64,000 nt of DNA from Runella salmonicolor. Its GTDB lineage: Bacteria > Bacteroidota > Bacteroidia > Cytophagales > Spirosomataceae. The notes beneath the pieces are model-generated. The model searched no databases and had not been told where the DNA came from. It was given only the letters and a program-made list of their open reading frames with translations. The stretch covers positions 124,001 through 188,000 of the forward strand of contig NZ_JAMZEL010000005.1 in assembly GCF_024158025.1 (NCBI RefSeq), written 5' to 3'. The translations under genes and the position numbers were made by a program. Of this stretch, positions 1-9,900 are shown one piece after another; the stretch's first letter is position 1; each line of letters opens with the position of its first letter.

Positions 1-1042
1 GCGTTGGGTCATAAGGCCCGTGCTCGGCTACCAAATCGTTGGCTAAGTGGTCAGCATTCGCAAAGGGTACTACGGGAATTTTTGTGGTTGTTCCTGAAAC
101 GGGTATCTCATCCGCTGGGCTTTTCTCATCTGTCATCTCATCCGCATTTTCAACAATCAGCGTCAACCCACCAGAGACTGGTTTGGCCGCTGCTTTTCCG
201 TTGGGTAGGTTCCCGTTCAATTCAATCGTTTTAGCTCTTTCAGCTTCAACGGTCACGGTTTCTTTTTTAGGCTGCGCAACGGCGGGAGCCATCACTTCTT
301 CCTCCTCGTCTTCTACGGTTGGTTCAGGATATTTATCTTCTTCCGAAACCACTTCCAAATCAACAGGCCTTACTCTTCTTTTGATGGGGTTCTCAAATCG
401 GTCGGCCAATTCATCAAATGAATTAATGCCGTGAAAATACACCAGCACCGTTCCGAAGCCCCCCAAGACCACAAAGAAGCTACCCCAGCCGATGTAATGG
501 TCTAGTAAACTATTGATTTCGTAGCCGATTCCACCGCACAGAAAACTCATCGAACGCACCGAATCCGTTTTTAAAACGAGAAATCCGAAAAACAGACTAA
601 GCAAAAAAATGTACACTAAGGTGAGTTGTGTGGTGCGTTGGAGTGGTAATAATTCACGCTTTTGCGCAATTTTAAAACCAATCAGAAACAGCAAAAACGG
701 GAACCCTAAGGCCGCTATCCCAAACCACCGAAAGATAAAAAAGTGGGAAAGCAACAGGCCAAAAAATCCCATTCCGTTTTGAGTCTCCCGGGAAGAGATG
801 CGAAGTTTGGTGGTAAAAGCAGAATCCACCACGCTTTGGTCTGCCGCACCCGTAAACAGATACCACACAAAGGCGCCCAGCATGTACAGCGACAAAAACA
901 CCAATGCCCAACCCCACATTTTTTGTTTGCGCGGATCTGAAGGCATTTGCTTAAACGGGGCTTTCGGTTGCCCCATCTCGCTGCCGGCAGTGCTTTTTCG
1001 CTCACGCTTTTGGGGCGTTGAAGGAATAACATTCTTAGCCAT
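1..1042 (-). CDS. ftsK: DNA translocase FtsK, N-terminal part (cut by window edge)
   Basis: Reading leftward from the ATG at 1042, the frame stays open to the window edge (about 347 codons). The protein starts MAKNVIPSTPQKR and has four hydrophobic segments between about residues 43 and 190 (the first is rich in W, L, Y and F), then a long acidic and proline-rich linker, and just before the edge the motif EHGPYDPT. In Bacteroidota FtsK proteins that motif precedes the translocase domain. FtsK anchors at the division septum and pumps DNA during chromosome segregation. The motor (Walker A/B, gamma) lies outside the window, so the call rests on the membrane domain, the linker and the YDPT motif. 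No operon partner is visible; pyrD follows on the same strand after about 170 bp. Confidence 0.85.
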   Translation of the reverse strand, partial: MAKNVIPSTPQKRERKSTAGSEMGQPKAPFKQMPSDPRKQKMWGWALVFLSLYMLGAFVWYLFTGAADQSVVDSAFTTKLRISSRETQNGMGFFGLLLSHFFIFRWFGIAALGFPFLLFLIGFKIAQKRELLPLQRTTQLTLVYIFLLSLFFGFLVLKTDSVRSMSFLCGGIGYEINSLLDHYIGWGSFFVVLGGFGTVLVYFHGINSFDELADRFENPIKRRVRPVDLEVVSEEDKYPEPTVEDEEEEVMAPAVAQPKKETVTVEAERAKTIELNGNLPNGKAAAKPVSGGLTLIVENADEMTDEKSPADEIPVSGTTTKIPVVPFANADHLANDLVAEHGPYDPT

Positions 1043-1213
1043 CTATGAAAAAAAGGTTAATGTTTATCAATGAATCGTTAATGAGCGCAACTATCAAAAA
1101 CCGATCAAAACGAAGACAGCCAGTGCGTACGGGTTCCCTGCATCATCCAAGATGATGTATTCAAGTAGGGGGTATTCATGCGCAAGCGCTTTTTATGGGG
1201 TAAAATTGAAGCT

Positions 1214-2266
1214 CTATTTCAAGGATTTACAAATCCGCTTGGCCAAGGCCGGTCCTTCATAAATAAAACCCGTGTAAATCTGCACTAAACTCGCTCCTGC
1301 ATCCAATTTTTCGCGGGCTTCTTCTGGTGAACCAATCCCTCCTACGCCAATGACGGGAAAGGAGTGATTTGACTTCTCGCAAATATAACGAATAACTTCG
1401 GTCGAACGATGTGTCAACGGGGCTCCGCTTAGCCCACCAGCTCCGATTTTTTTTAGGGTTTCGTCGTCGGTTGCCAAATCTGCGCGACTAATTGTCGTAT
1501 TTGTGGCAATAACACCCGCTATTTTTGACGTAGTGACAATCTCGATGATATCGTCTAATTGGCTATCCGTCAAGTCGGGAGCAATTTTAAGAAGAATGGG
1601 TTTAGGGGCCTTTCCTACTACGGATGATTGCCGATTTTCCAATTCTTGACTTCGTTTCTTTAAGGCCAGCAAAATCTTGGTCAAAGGCTCTTTTTCTTGC
1701 AAATCGCGCAGGCCAGGCGTATTGGGCGAGCTTACATTCACCACAAAATAGTCAACGGTATCGTAAAGCTCGTCAAAACATTTGAGGTAATCGTCGAGGG
1801 CATTTTCGTTGGGCGTCACCTTATTTTTACCAATATTTCCCCCAATCAGGATGTTGGTTTTACGTTGACGCAGTCGCTTGGCCGCCGCCGCCGCTCCCTG
1901 ATTATTGAACCCCATGCGATTGATGAGCGCCCGGTCGGGCTTCAACCGAAATAACCTTGGTATATCATTTCCAGGTTGGGGCAAGGGCGTTACGGTCCCG
2001 ATTTCAACAAAACCAAAGCCCAAACACGCCATCTCTTCCACTAGCTCCGCATTTTTGTCAAATCCAGCAGCCAAGCCTACGGGATTTTTAAACTTCAGGC
2101 CAAAAACTTCCCGCTCCAGCGAAGGGTCTTCATAGGTAAACAATTGCCTGAACAAAAACGGAACGCCTGGAATTTTAAACAAGAATTGGAGGGTTCCGCA
2201 CACAAAATGATGCACCTGCTCGGCATCAAAGCGAAACAAAATCGGAAGGATGAGCCACTTATACAT
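1214..2266 (-). CDS. pyrD: Dihydroorotate dehydrogenase (quinone), class 2
   Basis: This enzyme oxidises dihydroorotate to orotate in pyrimidine synthesis, passing electrons through FMN to membrane quinone. The start at 2266 gives MYKWLILPILFRFDAEQVHH, the short N-terminal membrane-association helix typical of class 2. A longer in-frame start at 2335 would run through a palindrome and is rejected. Visible motifs are NPVGLAAGFDKNAE, the GFVEIGTVTP turn, the catalytic-loop motif NVSSPNTPGLRDLQ, KIAPDLT, and the FMN phosphate-binding end GVGGIGSPEEA ... LVQIYTGFIYEGP. Length (350 residues) is normal. It lies downstream of the Wzi-like gene on the same strand, but a strong hairpin sits between them, so it probably has its own transcription. 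Confidence 0.95.
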   Translation of the reverse strand: MYKWLILPILFRFDAEQVHHFVCGTLQFLFKIPGVPFLFRQLFTYEDPSLEREVFGLKFKNPVGLAAGFDKNAELVEEMACLGFGFVEIGTVTPLPQPGNDIPRLFRLKPDRALINRMGFNNQGAAAAAKRLRQRKTNILIGGNIGKNKVTPNENALDDYLKCFDELYDTVDYFVVNVSSPNTPGLRDLQEKEPLTKILLALKKRSQELENRQSSVVGKAPKPILLKIAPDLTDSQLDDIIEIVTTSKIAGVIATNTTISRADLATDDETLKKIGAGGLSGAPLTHRSTEVIRYICEKSNHSFPVIGVGGIGSPEEAREKLDAGASLVQIYTGFIYEGPALAKRICKSLK

Positions 2267-2289
2267 GGCCACAAAAGTAATAAAAAAAT

Positions 2290-2322
2290 AATCGTCGGAC
2301 GGTTTTAAACCGTCCGACGATT
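2290..2322. repeat. 33-bp perfect palindrome (16-1-16), terminator-like
   Basis: The left arm aatcgtcggacggttt is the exact reverse complement of the right arm, with one central base. Read on the minus strand it is followed by a T-rich run, so it can end transcription of the Wzi-like gene before pyrD. It has the same size and the same GGTTT/AAACC inner end as the palindrome at 18695-18727. Confidence 0.85.
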
Positions 2323-2342
2323 GGATTACGGCCAATTAATCC

Positions 2343-4115
2343 TTAAAATACCTGTTGGCGATAAGGGATATTGAGTCGAATCCCAAACGTAGCCGAGGTT
2401 GTACTCAAGTTTTGAGATTCCAACGGACTCTCCTGTTGGCGTACCATCAATCGACCATCGATGAAAAAATTATGTTTGAGCATATACGACATCCTCATGT
2501 CGGCAAAAGTGGTGTTGACGGGCGTTCCCTGGCCGATAAAATTGCCTACGTCCCGCGCCCGAAAGTCATCGTAGGGGCGATAAATATTGCCGCCATAATT
2601 CCATGAATCCGAATCTACGCCTCGCTTAGAGTAGGTAAACGTACCGTAAACCGTCAAACGGCGTGTGGGCTGATAGCGGAGTAAGCCCACCACTTCCCAA
2701 AAATTTGCCCCCAGCGGGTGCGCCAATGATTGGTCGTAATGCACGTAATTATTGAACCCATTTTTGTGCGAATACGTAAAAGGACGCGCCACATTGTATT
2801 CGGCCTGTAAATCTAAGTTCTTGATACCCAAAGCATCCACGTATTTAAGACCCGCCTGAAATGCATATTTTTTACCCCAAGAACCATTTTTCCCAAAATA
2901 TTCGGATGTTTTGAACTCATCCAACATGAATTGGCTATAAAATCCAAAGTGTTTGAGAAAGTTCCAACGAAAATCCACCCCCAGCAAGGCATTGTCGGAA
3001 CTGCCCAAATAGGTTTCGAGGTAGCGGTAAAAGATGATAGGATTGAGATAATTGAGGTCAAAGGTGTTGTTTTCTCTCCCAAATACTTCCGCCTCATAGA
3101 TACCCAAACTGATGTTTTTGGATAAGTTGATGCTGAGGTGGTGAATAGCGGCAAATTTTTTGTTGATGGGCTCTTCGGGCCTCCGACCCACTTGGTTGTA
3201 GAGCATATTCGCCCAAAGGTTGGTGTACTGGAATCGCCCCAGCTGTGTCGTCATTTTTAAGAATAAGTACGGCGAACTCCAGTCCGAGAGCAACATAGAG
3301 CGGTATCCGCTCCCCATCACGTTTTTATCGTGTCCAAATTGAAGATTGATTTGTTTGATAGGATTGAAAGTAATGTATCCCCTGGCCGAGATAAAATCTA
3401 CCCCATACGTGCGGATGCTTTTGACAAAACTTTCACCGGGCAATACATACAGCGGATAGCCCAAATAGATTTCTCGAACGTTGAGGGTATAATCTCGTAC
3501 ATACTTACCAAACATTCCTTGCGTATCGGTAACGTAGGTATAAAAACCCAGTTTTTTACCAATAACGCCTCGCATCTCAACCCCCCGTGCCGTCAGCCAC
3601 AAGTAATCTTTGGAGCTGTTTTCTCCGCCTAAAATCAAATGCGTGACCGGGCTTAAATGCAAATCTAAATCCTTGTTTTGAACAGAATAAAAATCAGAAG
3701 GCCGCTCGTAAAAACGTTTCATAAACCGTTTTTGGCTCATTGGCGTTTTGTTAGTAGACCACTCCCAGTTATCCTGCCGTAAATAATGAAGATTAAAATA
3801 GTCTATGTCGTTGAGCGGCATGGTACGGTCAGCCTCGATACTGTCTAAAAGACTCACCACCGCCTTGCGCTGAAATGGCTTCACCCCAATATGAAAATCT
3901 TCGGACAAGCGGCCCCGACGAATTTCAAAACGGTCAATCAAATGATAGTAGTCATCATTGAGTGGCACAAACTGTGATTGGGCAAAAGAAGGTATTTGTA
4001 AAACCAACAACCATAAGAAACCGTAGAAGCTACCCCGCACAAAACACCGCTCTTTTTCCGTGCTTCTTCCCTGTTTCCGTAATCCCATAAGCAGTAGTAA
4101 TTGTCTAAAACTCAT
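2343..4115 (-). CDS. Capsule assembly Wzi-family outer-membrane protein
   Basis: A 590-residue protein with an N-terminal signal segment ending near FAQSQ (about residue 46), then the pattern PLNDDYYHLIDRFEIRRGR and a long series of alternating aromatic/polar strands ending in the terminal strand FGIRLNIPYRQQVF, as expected of an outer-membrane beta-barrel. The layout matches Wzi-like capsule assembly proteins of Bacteroidota (PF14052). In enterobacteria Wzi is an outer-membrane lectin that holds capsule to the cell surface; the precise role here is inferred. The two genes beyond it (acyltransferase and polysaccharide deacetylase) also point to surface glycans. The true start may lie a few codons further in, because the first 25 residues are unusually basic for a signal peptide. 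Confidence 0.75.
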   Translation of the reverse strand: MSFRQLLLLMGLRKQGRSTEKERCFVRGSFYGFLWLLVLQIPSFAQSQFVPLNDDYYHLIDRFEIRRGRLSEDFHIGVKPFQRKAVVSLLDSIEADRTMPLNDIDYFNLHYLRQDNWEWSTNKTPMSQKRFMKRFYERPSDFYSVQNKDLDLHLSPVTHLILGGENSSKDYLWLTARGVEMRGVIGKKLGFYTYVTDTQGMFGKYVRDYTLNVREIYLGYPLYVLPGESFVKSIRTYGVDFISARGYITFNPIKQINLQFGHDKNVMGSGYRSMLLSDWSSPYLFLKMTTQLGRFQYTNLWANMLYNQVGRRPEEPINKKFAAIHHLSINLSKNISLGIYEAEVFGRENNTFDLNYLNPIIFYRYLETYLGSSDNALLGVDFRWNFLKHFGFYSQFMLDEFKTSEYFGKNGSWGKKYAFQAGLKYVDALGIKNLDLQAEYNVARPFTYSHKNGFNNYVHYDQSLAHPLGANFWEVVGLLRYQPTRRLTVYGTFTYSKRGVDSDSWNYGGNIYRPYDDFRARDVGNFIGQGTPVNTTFADMRMSYMLKHNFFIDGRLMVRQQESPLESQNLSTTSATFGIRLNIPYRQQVF

Positions 4116-4156
4116 ATACGCTGTTAAATTATATCGCTACTTGGCGCAAATTAAGT

Positions 4157-4164
4157 TATTTTTG
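4157..4164 (+). promoter_or_regulatory. Possible -7 box (TAnnTTTG) before the acyltransferase
   Basis: The sequence tatttttg matches the Bacteroidota -7 consensus TAnnTTTG, 28 bases before the TTG start at 4192. No -33 TTTG at the preferred distance is clear, so support is partial. Confidence 0.35.
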
Positions 4165-4191
4165 TAGCTCTTTAAACAATAGTTTATCCTC

Positions 4192-5346
4192 TTGAGTAAG
4201 TCTTCAAATACCGTATATTTTCCAAATCTTAACGGCGTGCGCTTTATTGCCGCCTTTTCGGTACTCATACACCATATTGAGCAAGTCAAAGAAGTGTTCA
4301 AAATTCCGCATTTTTATGATTATCACCTCATAAAAAGTATGGGAAAATTGGGGGTTGATTTATTTTTCGTACTGAGCGGCTTTTTGATTACCTATCTTTT
4401 GCTGCACGAAAAAGGCCGTTTTGGGGCCATCAATACCCGTGATTTCTACATTCGGCGTATTTTGCGGATTTGGCCACTCTATTTTTTAATTGTCATTTTA
4501 GCTTTTTTTGTCTTTCCTCATATCCCCTTTTTTGTAGCACCAAACAACGAGATTTCGTTCATGGCCCACAATTTTTATGAGCGTTTGTCACTTTTTTTGA
4601 TTGTTTTACCCAACATTGGCTTCATCCTTTACGGCTCGCCTTACTTATCGGCCCAAACCTGGTCCATTGGTGTAGAAGAACAATTCTATTACCTCTGGCC
4701 TTGGATTATTCAACACCTGAGCTGGAAACGCCTGTTAATTACACTAACCGTTTTTTCACTGGGAACTTTCGGTGTGTTTTATATTTATTACTATTGGGTG
4801 GGCAATACGTTCTATGCAAACAACGTGCCTGAAATTATTAGATTCTTTTTCAGTCAGTTCCGCATTTTAACCCTCGTCACCGGGGGCGGCTGTGCGATGC
4901 TGGTCTACTACCGCAAAGAAAAAATCCTCAATGTACTTTTTCGCAAAGATGTCCAAATCGTAGTTTACGGTCTGCTGCTTTTTTGTCTTGCTACGGGTGT
5001 TCACATCAACCACGTCAACTTAGAATTTTACGGGCTATTTTTTGCGTATTTTATTCTCAACGTTTCGAGCAACCCCCGCTCAATTGTCAACTTAGAATAC
5101 GGCTGGATTTCGTACCTCGGTAAAATCTCTTACGGACTTTATATCTACCAAACAGCTTTTATTGTGTTAAGCGTCCACCTCATTCAATGGGCTTTTGGCA
5201 AAGACTTACCGCACCTTACCTTCAACCTCATTCTTTATCCGCTGGCTACTTTTCTAACCGTTGGCGTGTCGTCATTGTCGTATCACTATTTTGAAAAACC
5301 TTTTTTGAAACTGAAAGAGCGATTCAGCTCGCACTCAACGACTTGA
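4192..5346 (+). CDS. Acyltransferase 3 family membrane protein (OatA-like)
   Basis: A 384-residue integral membrane protein with about ten hydrophobic helices. Family motifs are present: FPNLNGVRFIAAFSVLIHH with the conserved histidine, GVDLFFVLSGFLI, the basic loop FYIRRILRIWPLYF, and WSIGVEEQFYYLWP. Acyltransferase-3 proteins move acyl groups, often acetyl, onto cell-surface or secreted glycans such as peptidoglycan, LPS or exopolysaccharide. The start is TTG at 4192: an in-frame TAG lies at 4180 and no ATG occurs before the first conserved motif. Its end overlaps the convergent deacetylase by 12 bp. The acceptor glycan cannot be told from sequence. Confidence 0.85.
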   Translation: MSKSSNTVYFPNLNGVRFIAAFSVLIHHIEQVKEVFKIPHFYDYHLIKSMGKLGVDLFFVLSGFLITYLLLHEKGRFGAINTRDFYIRRILRIWPLYFLIVILAFFVFPHIPFFVAPNNEISFMAHNFYERLSLFLIVLPNIGFILYGSPYLSAQTWSIGVEEQFYYLWPWIIQHLSWKRLLITLTVFSLGTFGVFYIYYYWVGNTFYANNVPEIIRFFFSQFRILTLVTGGGCAMLVYYRKEKILNVLFRKDVQIVVYGLLLFCLATGVHINHVNLEFYGLFFAYFILNVSSNPRSIVNLEYGWISYLGKISYGLYIYQTAFIVLSVHLIQWAFGKDLPHLTFNLILYPLATFLTVGVSSLSYHYFEKPFLKLKERFSSHSTT

Positions 5347-6141
5347 CAACTGAATCAGTTCCGCCATTTTGTACGATTTGAGGCCCATCCGTTGGGCTTC
5401 GGCCAGCACATTTTCCAACCGACTCACCGAAAACGCGTACGGCTCATCTGATGCCTCAAACAAAGGGCGGTGCCCCAAAAGCATCAGAACGGAGTGTGTA
5501 TTTTTGGCACGAATCAAGCCGTCCTTCAATTGCGCATCGGTGATGTTGGTGTATTGATCAATCAACAGCGAATGTACTTTAGGGTTGCCGTCAAAATGGT
5601 AGTAAATATCGTCGATGGCAAAAACGGGCTGCCGAAAAGTAAGCCAAGACACCCGTCGCTCGGTCATGGACACATCACGCAACAGCGTAAAATAATCTTT
5701 CAACAAGCGTCGGTCCGTGTACCACGTTTGTTGACCGCCAACGTGCGCAAAAGTCACAGGCTTAAAGCCAGCTTTACGCATGGACAGCAGCTCGGCTTCA
5801 ATTTCATAACGATAAAAATCCTCCAACGCTCCCCCGCCCCGCAGCCAATCCAACACCCTAATATGCGCGGCTCCGTGGGCGCCGATTTCGTGGCCGTCGA
5901 GCACCAATTGGTGCAACTGCTCAATTTCTTTGGGCGTAAGGCTGTCAAACTGCGTAACGTAAAAAGTAGCCTTGGCGTTGTATTTCTTTAACAAAGGCCG
6001 CAGGCGGGTCCATTCTTCTACGTAGCGATCATCAAACGAAAGCGCAATGCCCGCAGGCGGGGTGTTTGTGTCCAGCGTTGAATCTTGGCATCCAGATAGG
6101 CCCAAGCCAATAATTGGCAACAGAAGCAGTAGCTTTTTCAT
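5335..6141 (-). CDS. Polysaccharide deacetylase lipoprotein (NodB fold)
   Basis: A 268-residue protein with a lipoprotein signal (LGLSGC, Cys18) and a NodB-type deacetylase domain. Motif 1 appears as ALSFDD (catalytic and metal-binding Asp pair) and motif 2 as HEIGAHGAAH (H-x3-H metal ligands); the C-terminal LMLLGHRPL carries another conserved His. The family removes N- or O-acyl groups from sugars such as chitin, peptidoglycan or exopolysaccharide using a divalent metal. As a lipoprotein it should act in the periplasm or at the outer membrane. Convergent overlap with an acyltransferase suggests a shared surface-glycan context (add or remove acyl groups), which is inference. Confidence 0.85.
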   Translation of the reverse strand: MKKLLLLLPIIGLGLSGCQDSTLDTNTPPAGIALSFDDRYVEEWTRLRPLLKKYNAKATFYVTQFDSLTPKEIEQLHQLVLDGHEIGAHGAAHIRVLDWLRGGGALEDFYRYEIEAELLSMRKAGFKPVTFAHVGGQQTWYTDRRLLKDYFTLLRDVSMTERRVSWLTFRQPVFAIDDIYYHFDGNPKVHSLLIDQYTNITDAQLKDGLIRAKNTHSVLMLLGHRPLFEASDEPYAFSVSRLENVLAEAQRMGLKSYKMAELIQLSSR

Positions 6142-6230
6142 GCGTTTTGTGAGCGGAGATTTGGGTGGATTCCAAACCCTGTTCTATTTCACTTTGCTTT
6201 TCCGCGAATGAGTTCGTATTATCGTTGCTA

Positions 6231-6238
6231 CAAATGTA
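6231..6238 (-). promoter_or_regulatory. Possible -7 box (TAnnTTTG) before the deacetylase
   Basis: On the minus strand TACATTTG matches the Bacteroidota -7 consensus, about 90 bases before the deacetylase ATG, in the divergent region shared with upp. The -33 element is not clear. Confidence 0.3.
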
Positions 6239-6274
6239 ACGCCACAAAACCAAACCGCCTATTTCCTCTTCATT

Positions 6275-6919
6275 ATGTTTGTCCTTACTCAACAACCATC
6301 AATTGCTAATCATTTTTTAGCCGAGCTGCGCGATGTCAATATTCAGCAGGACCGCCTGCGTTTTCGTCGTAATTTAGAGCGGGTAGGCGAACTTTTGGCC
6401 TATGAAATCTCAAAATCGTTGCCGTATCGTCAGGTCGATGTTGTTACCCCATTGGGCAAAGCCTCTACGCGGTTGTTGCGACAACCTCCTGTGTTAGCCA
6501 CAATTCTACGCGCCAGTCTGCCTTTTCACCAAGGTTTTCTGCATTTTTTTGACCAAGCCGACAACGCGTTTATCGGTGCTTACCGAGGGCATCACATCGG
6601 CGACGACGAGTTTGAAGTAGAAATGGATTACATCACAGCTCCCGATTTGCAGGATCGCACGCTGATTTTGATGGACCCGATGCTCGCCACGGGACGTTCT
6701 ATTGAGAAAGTGTATCACGCCTTGTTGCGTTTTGGAATTCCCGCCCAAACCCACATTGCTGCCGTCATTGCCAGCCCAGAAGGAGTGTCGTATCTGCAAA
6801 ATCGGATGTCTGAATGCCGCCTTTGGGTAGGAGCCATTGACGAAAAACTAGACGCGCGCTACTACATCGTTCCCGGTTTAGGTGATGCGGGCGACCTCTC
6901 GTTTGGCCCTAAACTATAA
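6275..6919 (+). CDS. upp: Uracil phosphoribosyltransferase
   Basis: A 214-residue cytosolic enzyme that makes UMP from uracil and PRPP in pyrimidine salvage. The PRPP loop is clear (LILMDPMLATGRSIEKV, about residue 130), as are ATILRASLPFHQG near the middle and the C-terminal uracil-binding region YYIVPGLGDAGDLSFGPKL. Length fits the family. It lies divergent from the deacetylase and 19 bp before the sensor kinase start at 6939, so the kinase may be read from the same transcript. Confidence 0.95.
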   Translation: MFVLTQQPSIANHFLAELRDVNIQQDRLRFRRNLERVGELLAYEISKSLPYRQVDVVTPLGKASTRLLRQPPVLATILRASLPFHQGFLHFFDQADNAFIGAYRGHHIGDDEFEVEMDYITAPDLQDRTLILMDPMLATGRSIEKVYHALLRFGIPAQTHIAAVIASPEGVSYLQNRMSECRLWVGAIDEKLDARYYIVPGLGDAGDLSFGPKL

Positions 6920-6938
6920 CTTTTCGCTCATCCAAACC

Positions 6939-9900
6939 ATGTATTTACGGGGCTATCACATCAAACTATTGTTTTTATGGTGGGGCCTCCGTTTTTCCAC
7001 ATTTGCCCAAATCCCATCACAACTCACCTTTGATAACTATACCCAACGAGAAGGACTAGCCTCCGATATTACGGTCGATGCCCTAAAGGATAAACGCGGT
7101 TTTCTCTGGATTGTAACCCGCAATGGATTGTGTCGTTATGACGGCCTTCATTTCAAAAATTACACCTATAACCCCACCGATATTCACGGTATCAGGGGGC
7201 GTAGACTCTACGCCATCACCGCCGACTCTACGGGCCGAATCTGGGTTAGTATGGAAACTGGAGTGTGCTATTATGACGAAACACACGACAACTTTCAGTA
7301 CGTTTATTATAAAAAAAACAACGGGAGGTGGGTTTTTATGCCCATTCTGGCCGATGGCCCAAACATCTGGATAGCCGCCAACGGCGCAGGCCTGATGAAG
7401 TACAATTGGGTAAAAAAAAGACTCTTTGCCACGAAGCTAAGCGAGCGAAAAACCAACTATTTCTTACGACTTTTTAAGAGCCGTAAAGGAGACATTTGGG
7501 TAGGCACAATTCACAGCGGCTTGTTTAGGTATTTTCCTAAAACCAATACTTACAAGGAATACGCCCACCAAGACCCAAACACCGAATACAGCGAAAAAAA
7601 CGAAATCAACAGCATCACGGAAGATGCCGAAGGTAAAATTTGGGTAGGGTCAGAAGGCGGAGGCGTTCAATCTCTTGAGGTAGAGAGTGGCCAATTTGCG
7701 TTGTATTTTCCCGAACAGAAAAACCTCAAAAAGCCATTTGCAGTCATAAAAAAGGTAGCATTTTTTCCTCAACTTACTGGCGACTCTATTTTATGGTGCG
7801 CCACCTTTGGCAAAGGGTTATTTACATTTAATATCCACACGCACGTTTTTACCAAAGCACTCGTCAATCCTCCCCTTGAAACGAATTTGGTCAGTCCATT
7901 TGTCAACAATTTTTACCTTGACAATCAAAAAAATCTGTGGATAATGACGCAAATGGGAGTCAGTAAAGTAGTTTTTGACGACAATCGAATTCGTTCTCTC
8001 AAGTTGCCTTTCCTACAAGAGCTGGGAAACCCTTACATCGACAACAGTATTTTTGAGCTAAAACCCGACCCCCACGATTCTAATATTTTGTGGATGGCTT
8101 CGTGGGGCTGCGGCGTGTTGAAATACGATTTTAAGCGTCAAAAACTACTCAAATATTATCTGAATACCGATGCCAACGTGGGGCACCGAAACCTGCGCTC
8201 GGTCTATTTTGACCACCGAAATCGGCTATGGGCAGGAACCGAAGACGGGCTTTTTTGGTATGACCCCGTTCATGATTCTTTTCAAGAATTTGCGCTTCAA
8301 CCTTCCCATCAAGGTGCCAAGAAAGTAATTTATGACATCGTCTCCGACGCTTCTAATACGCTTTGGGTGGCTTCGAGCGGGGGCATTCTGCGCATTGATG
8401 CCCAAACCCAGCGCGTCCAACAGTTCAGCACGGAAGCGGGGCTTTCTGATTTTGTTGTCAACCGATTATTACTTGACAATCAACAGAATCTTTGGGTAGC
8501 AACCCGAAAAGGGCTCAATTATTTTAATACTAAAACGCACAAAATCACGCAGTTTATTCAGCAAAACCCTACCAACGACGACCTGAATGTGGTTTTAGGA
8601 ATGGCTTTTGACCAAAAAGGCAAACTTTGGATTGCCGCGCGCGGCGGCCTTTCGGTGCTGGATGTTCCGCAAAAAACGTTTAAGAATTTTACCGAAAAAG
8701 AAGGTTTCAATGCCAGTCAGTGCAATGACTTATTTATTGATTCTGACCAAAATGTGTGGATAAGTACGCAGGGAAATTTGTATGTTTTTGACCAAAAAAA
8801 TCGGAATTTTCGTCAATTTACGGTAAATGACGGCTTATTCGGCAGTTTTATGTACGACCGCATCAGCGCCGTTAATGGGCAACTTTTTGTTAATTTCATT
8901 GGGGCAGTCAGCTACTTTCGCCCTTCAAAGTTGCTCCAAAACCCCGCCTCAGCCCCCTTGGTTTTTACTGGTTTTAAGGTGCTGGAGCAGGAAATTCCTT
9001 TTAATCAAAACCAAGTAGCCTCCTCGCCCATCAATATTCATTATGACCAAAATATCATTACCTTTGAATTTACGGCCTTGGACTTTATTAATCCCCAAAA
9101 AGCCGTATTCAGCCATAAACTAGAAGGATTTGCCAACGACTGGTCAGCCCCTCACGCCAAGCATACCATTACATATACCAACCTCGACGGCGGAGACTAC
9201 ACTTTTTGGGTAAGAACACTCAATGATTCAGGAAAATGGAATGCCCCTATTTCCTTTAAAATATCAATTGAGCCGCCTTTTTGGAAAACTTGGTGGTTTC
9301 GTGCCCTGACATTGACGTCTCTCTTAGGGATTTTGTACTGGTTTTATCGGGCAAAATTGATCCAAGAACGCCGAGAAGCAAGCATTAGACAACAACGGGC
9401 TGAAGCAGAAAACAAGGCGCTACGGGCGCAAATGAACCCCCATTTTGTGTTCAATTGCATGAATACCATTGAGTATTATATACTTAGCAATCAGGCAGAT
9501 AAAGCCTCCGCTTTTCTACAAAACTTCTCTCTTTTGGTAAGAAACATCTTAGAAAATTCACAGTATGACCTGATTCCGCTCACGCAGGAGCTGGATACGC
9601 TGAAACTGTACATTGAGCTAGAAAAAGAACGCGCCGAAGGGGCTTTTTCTTACGACATAACGCTGGATGAAACCGTACCTAACAAATGCCAACTGCCACC
9701 GTTGATTCTACAGCCGTTTGTTGAAAATGCCATACTGCACGGATTAAGGCACAAAACAAATGAAAAAGGACAGCTTTCCATTAGAATTTGGCAGGCCGAT
9801 AAAAGCCTTTGGGTCGAAATTCAGGACAATGGTGTAGGCCGAAAAGCGGCCGCCGAAATTCATCAAAAACAACAGCGCAAAAAACAATCGCTCGGCATGA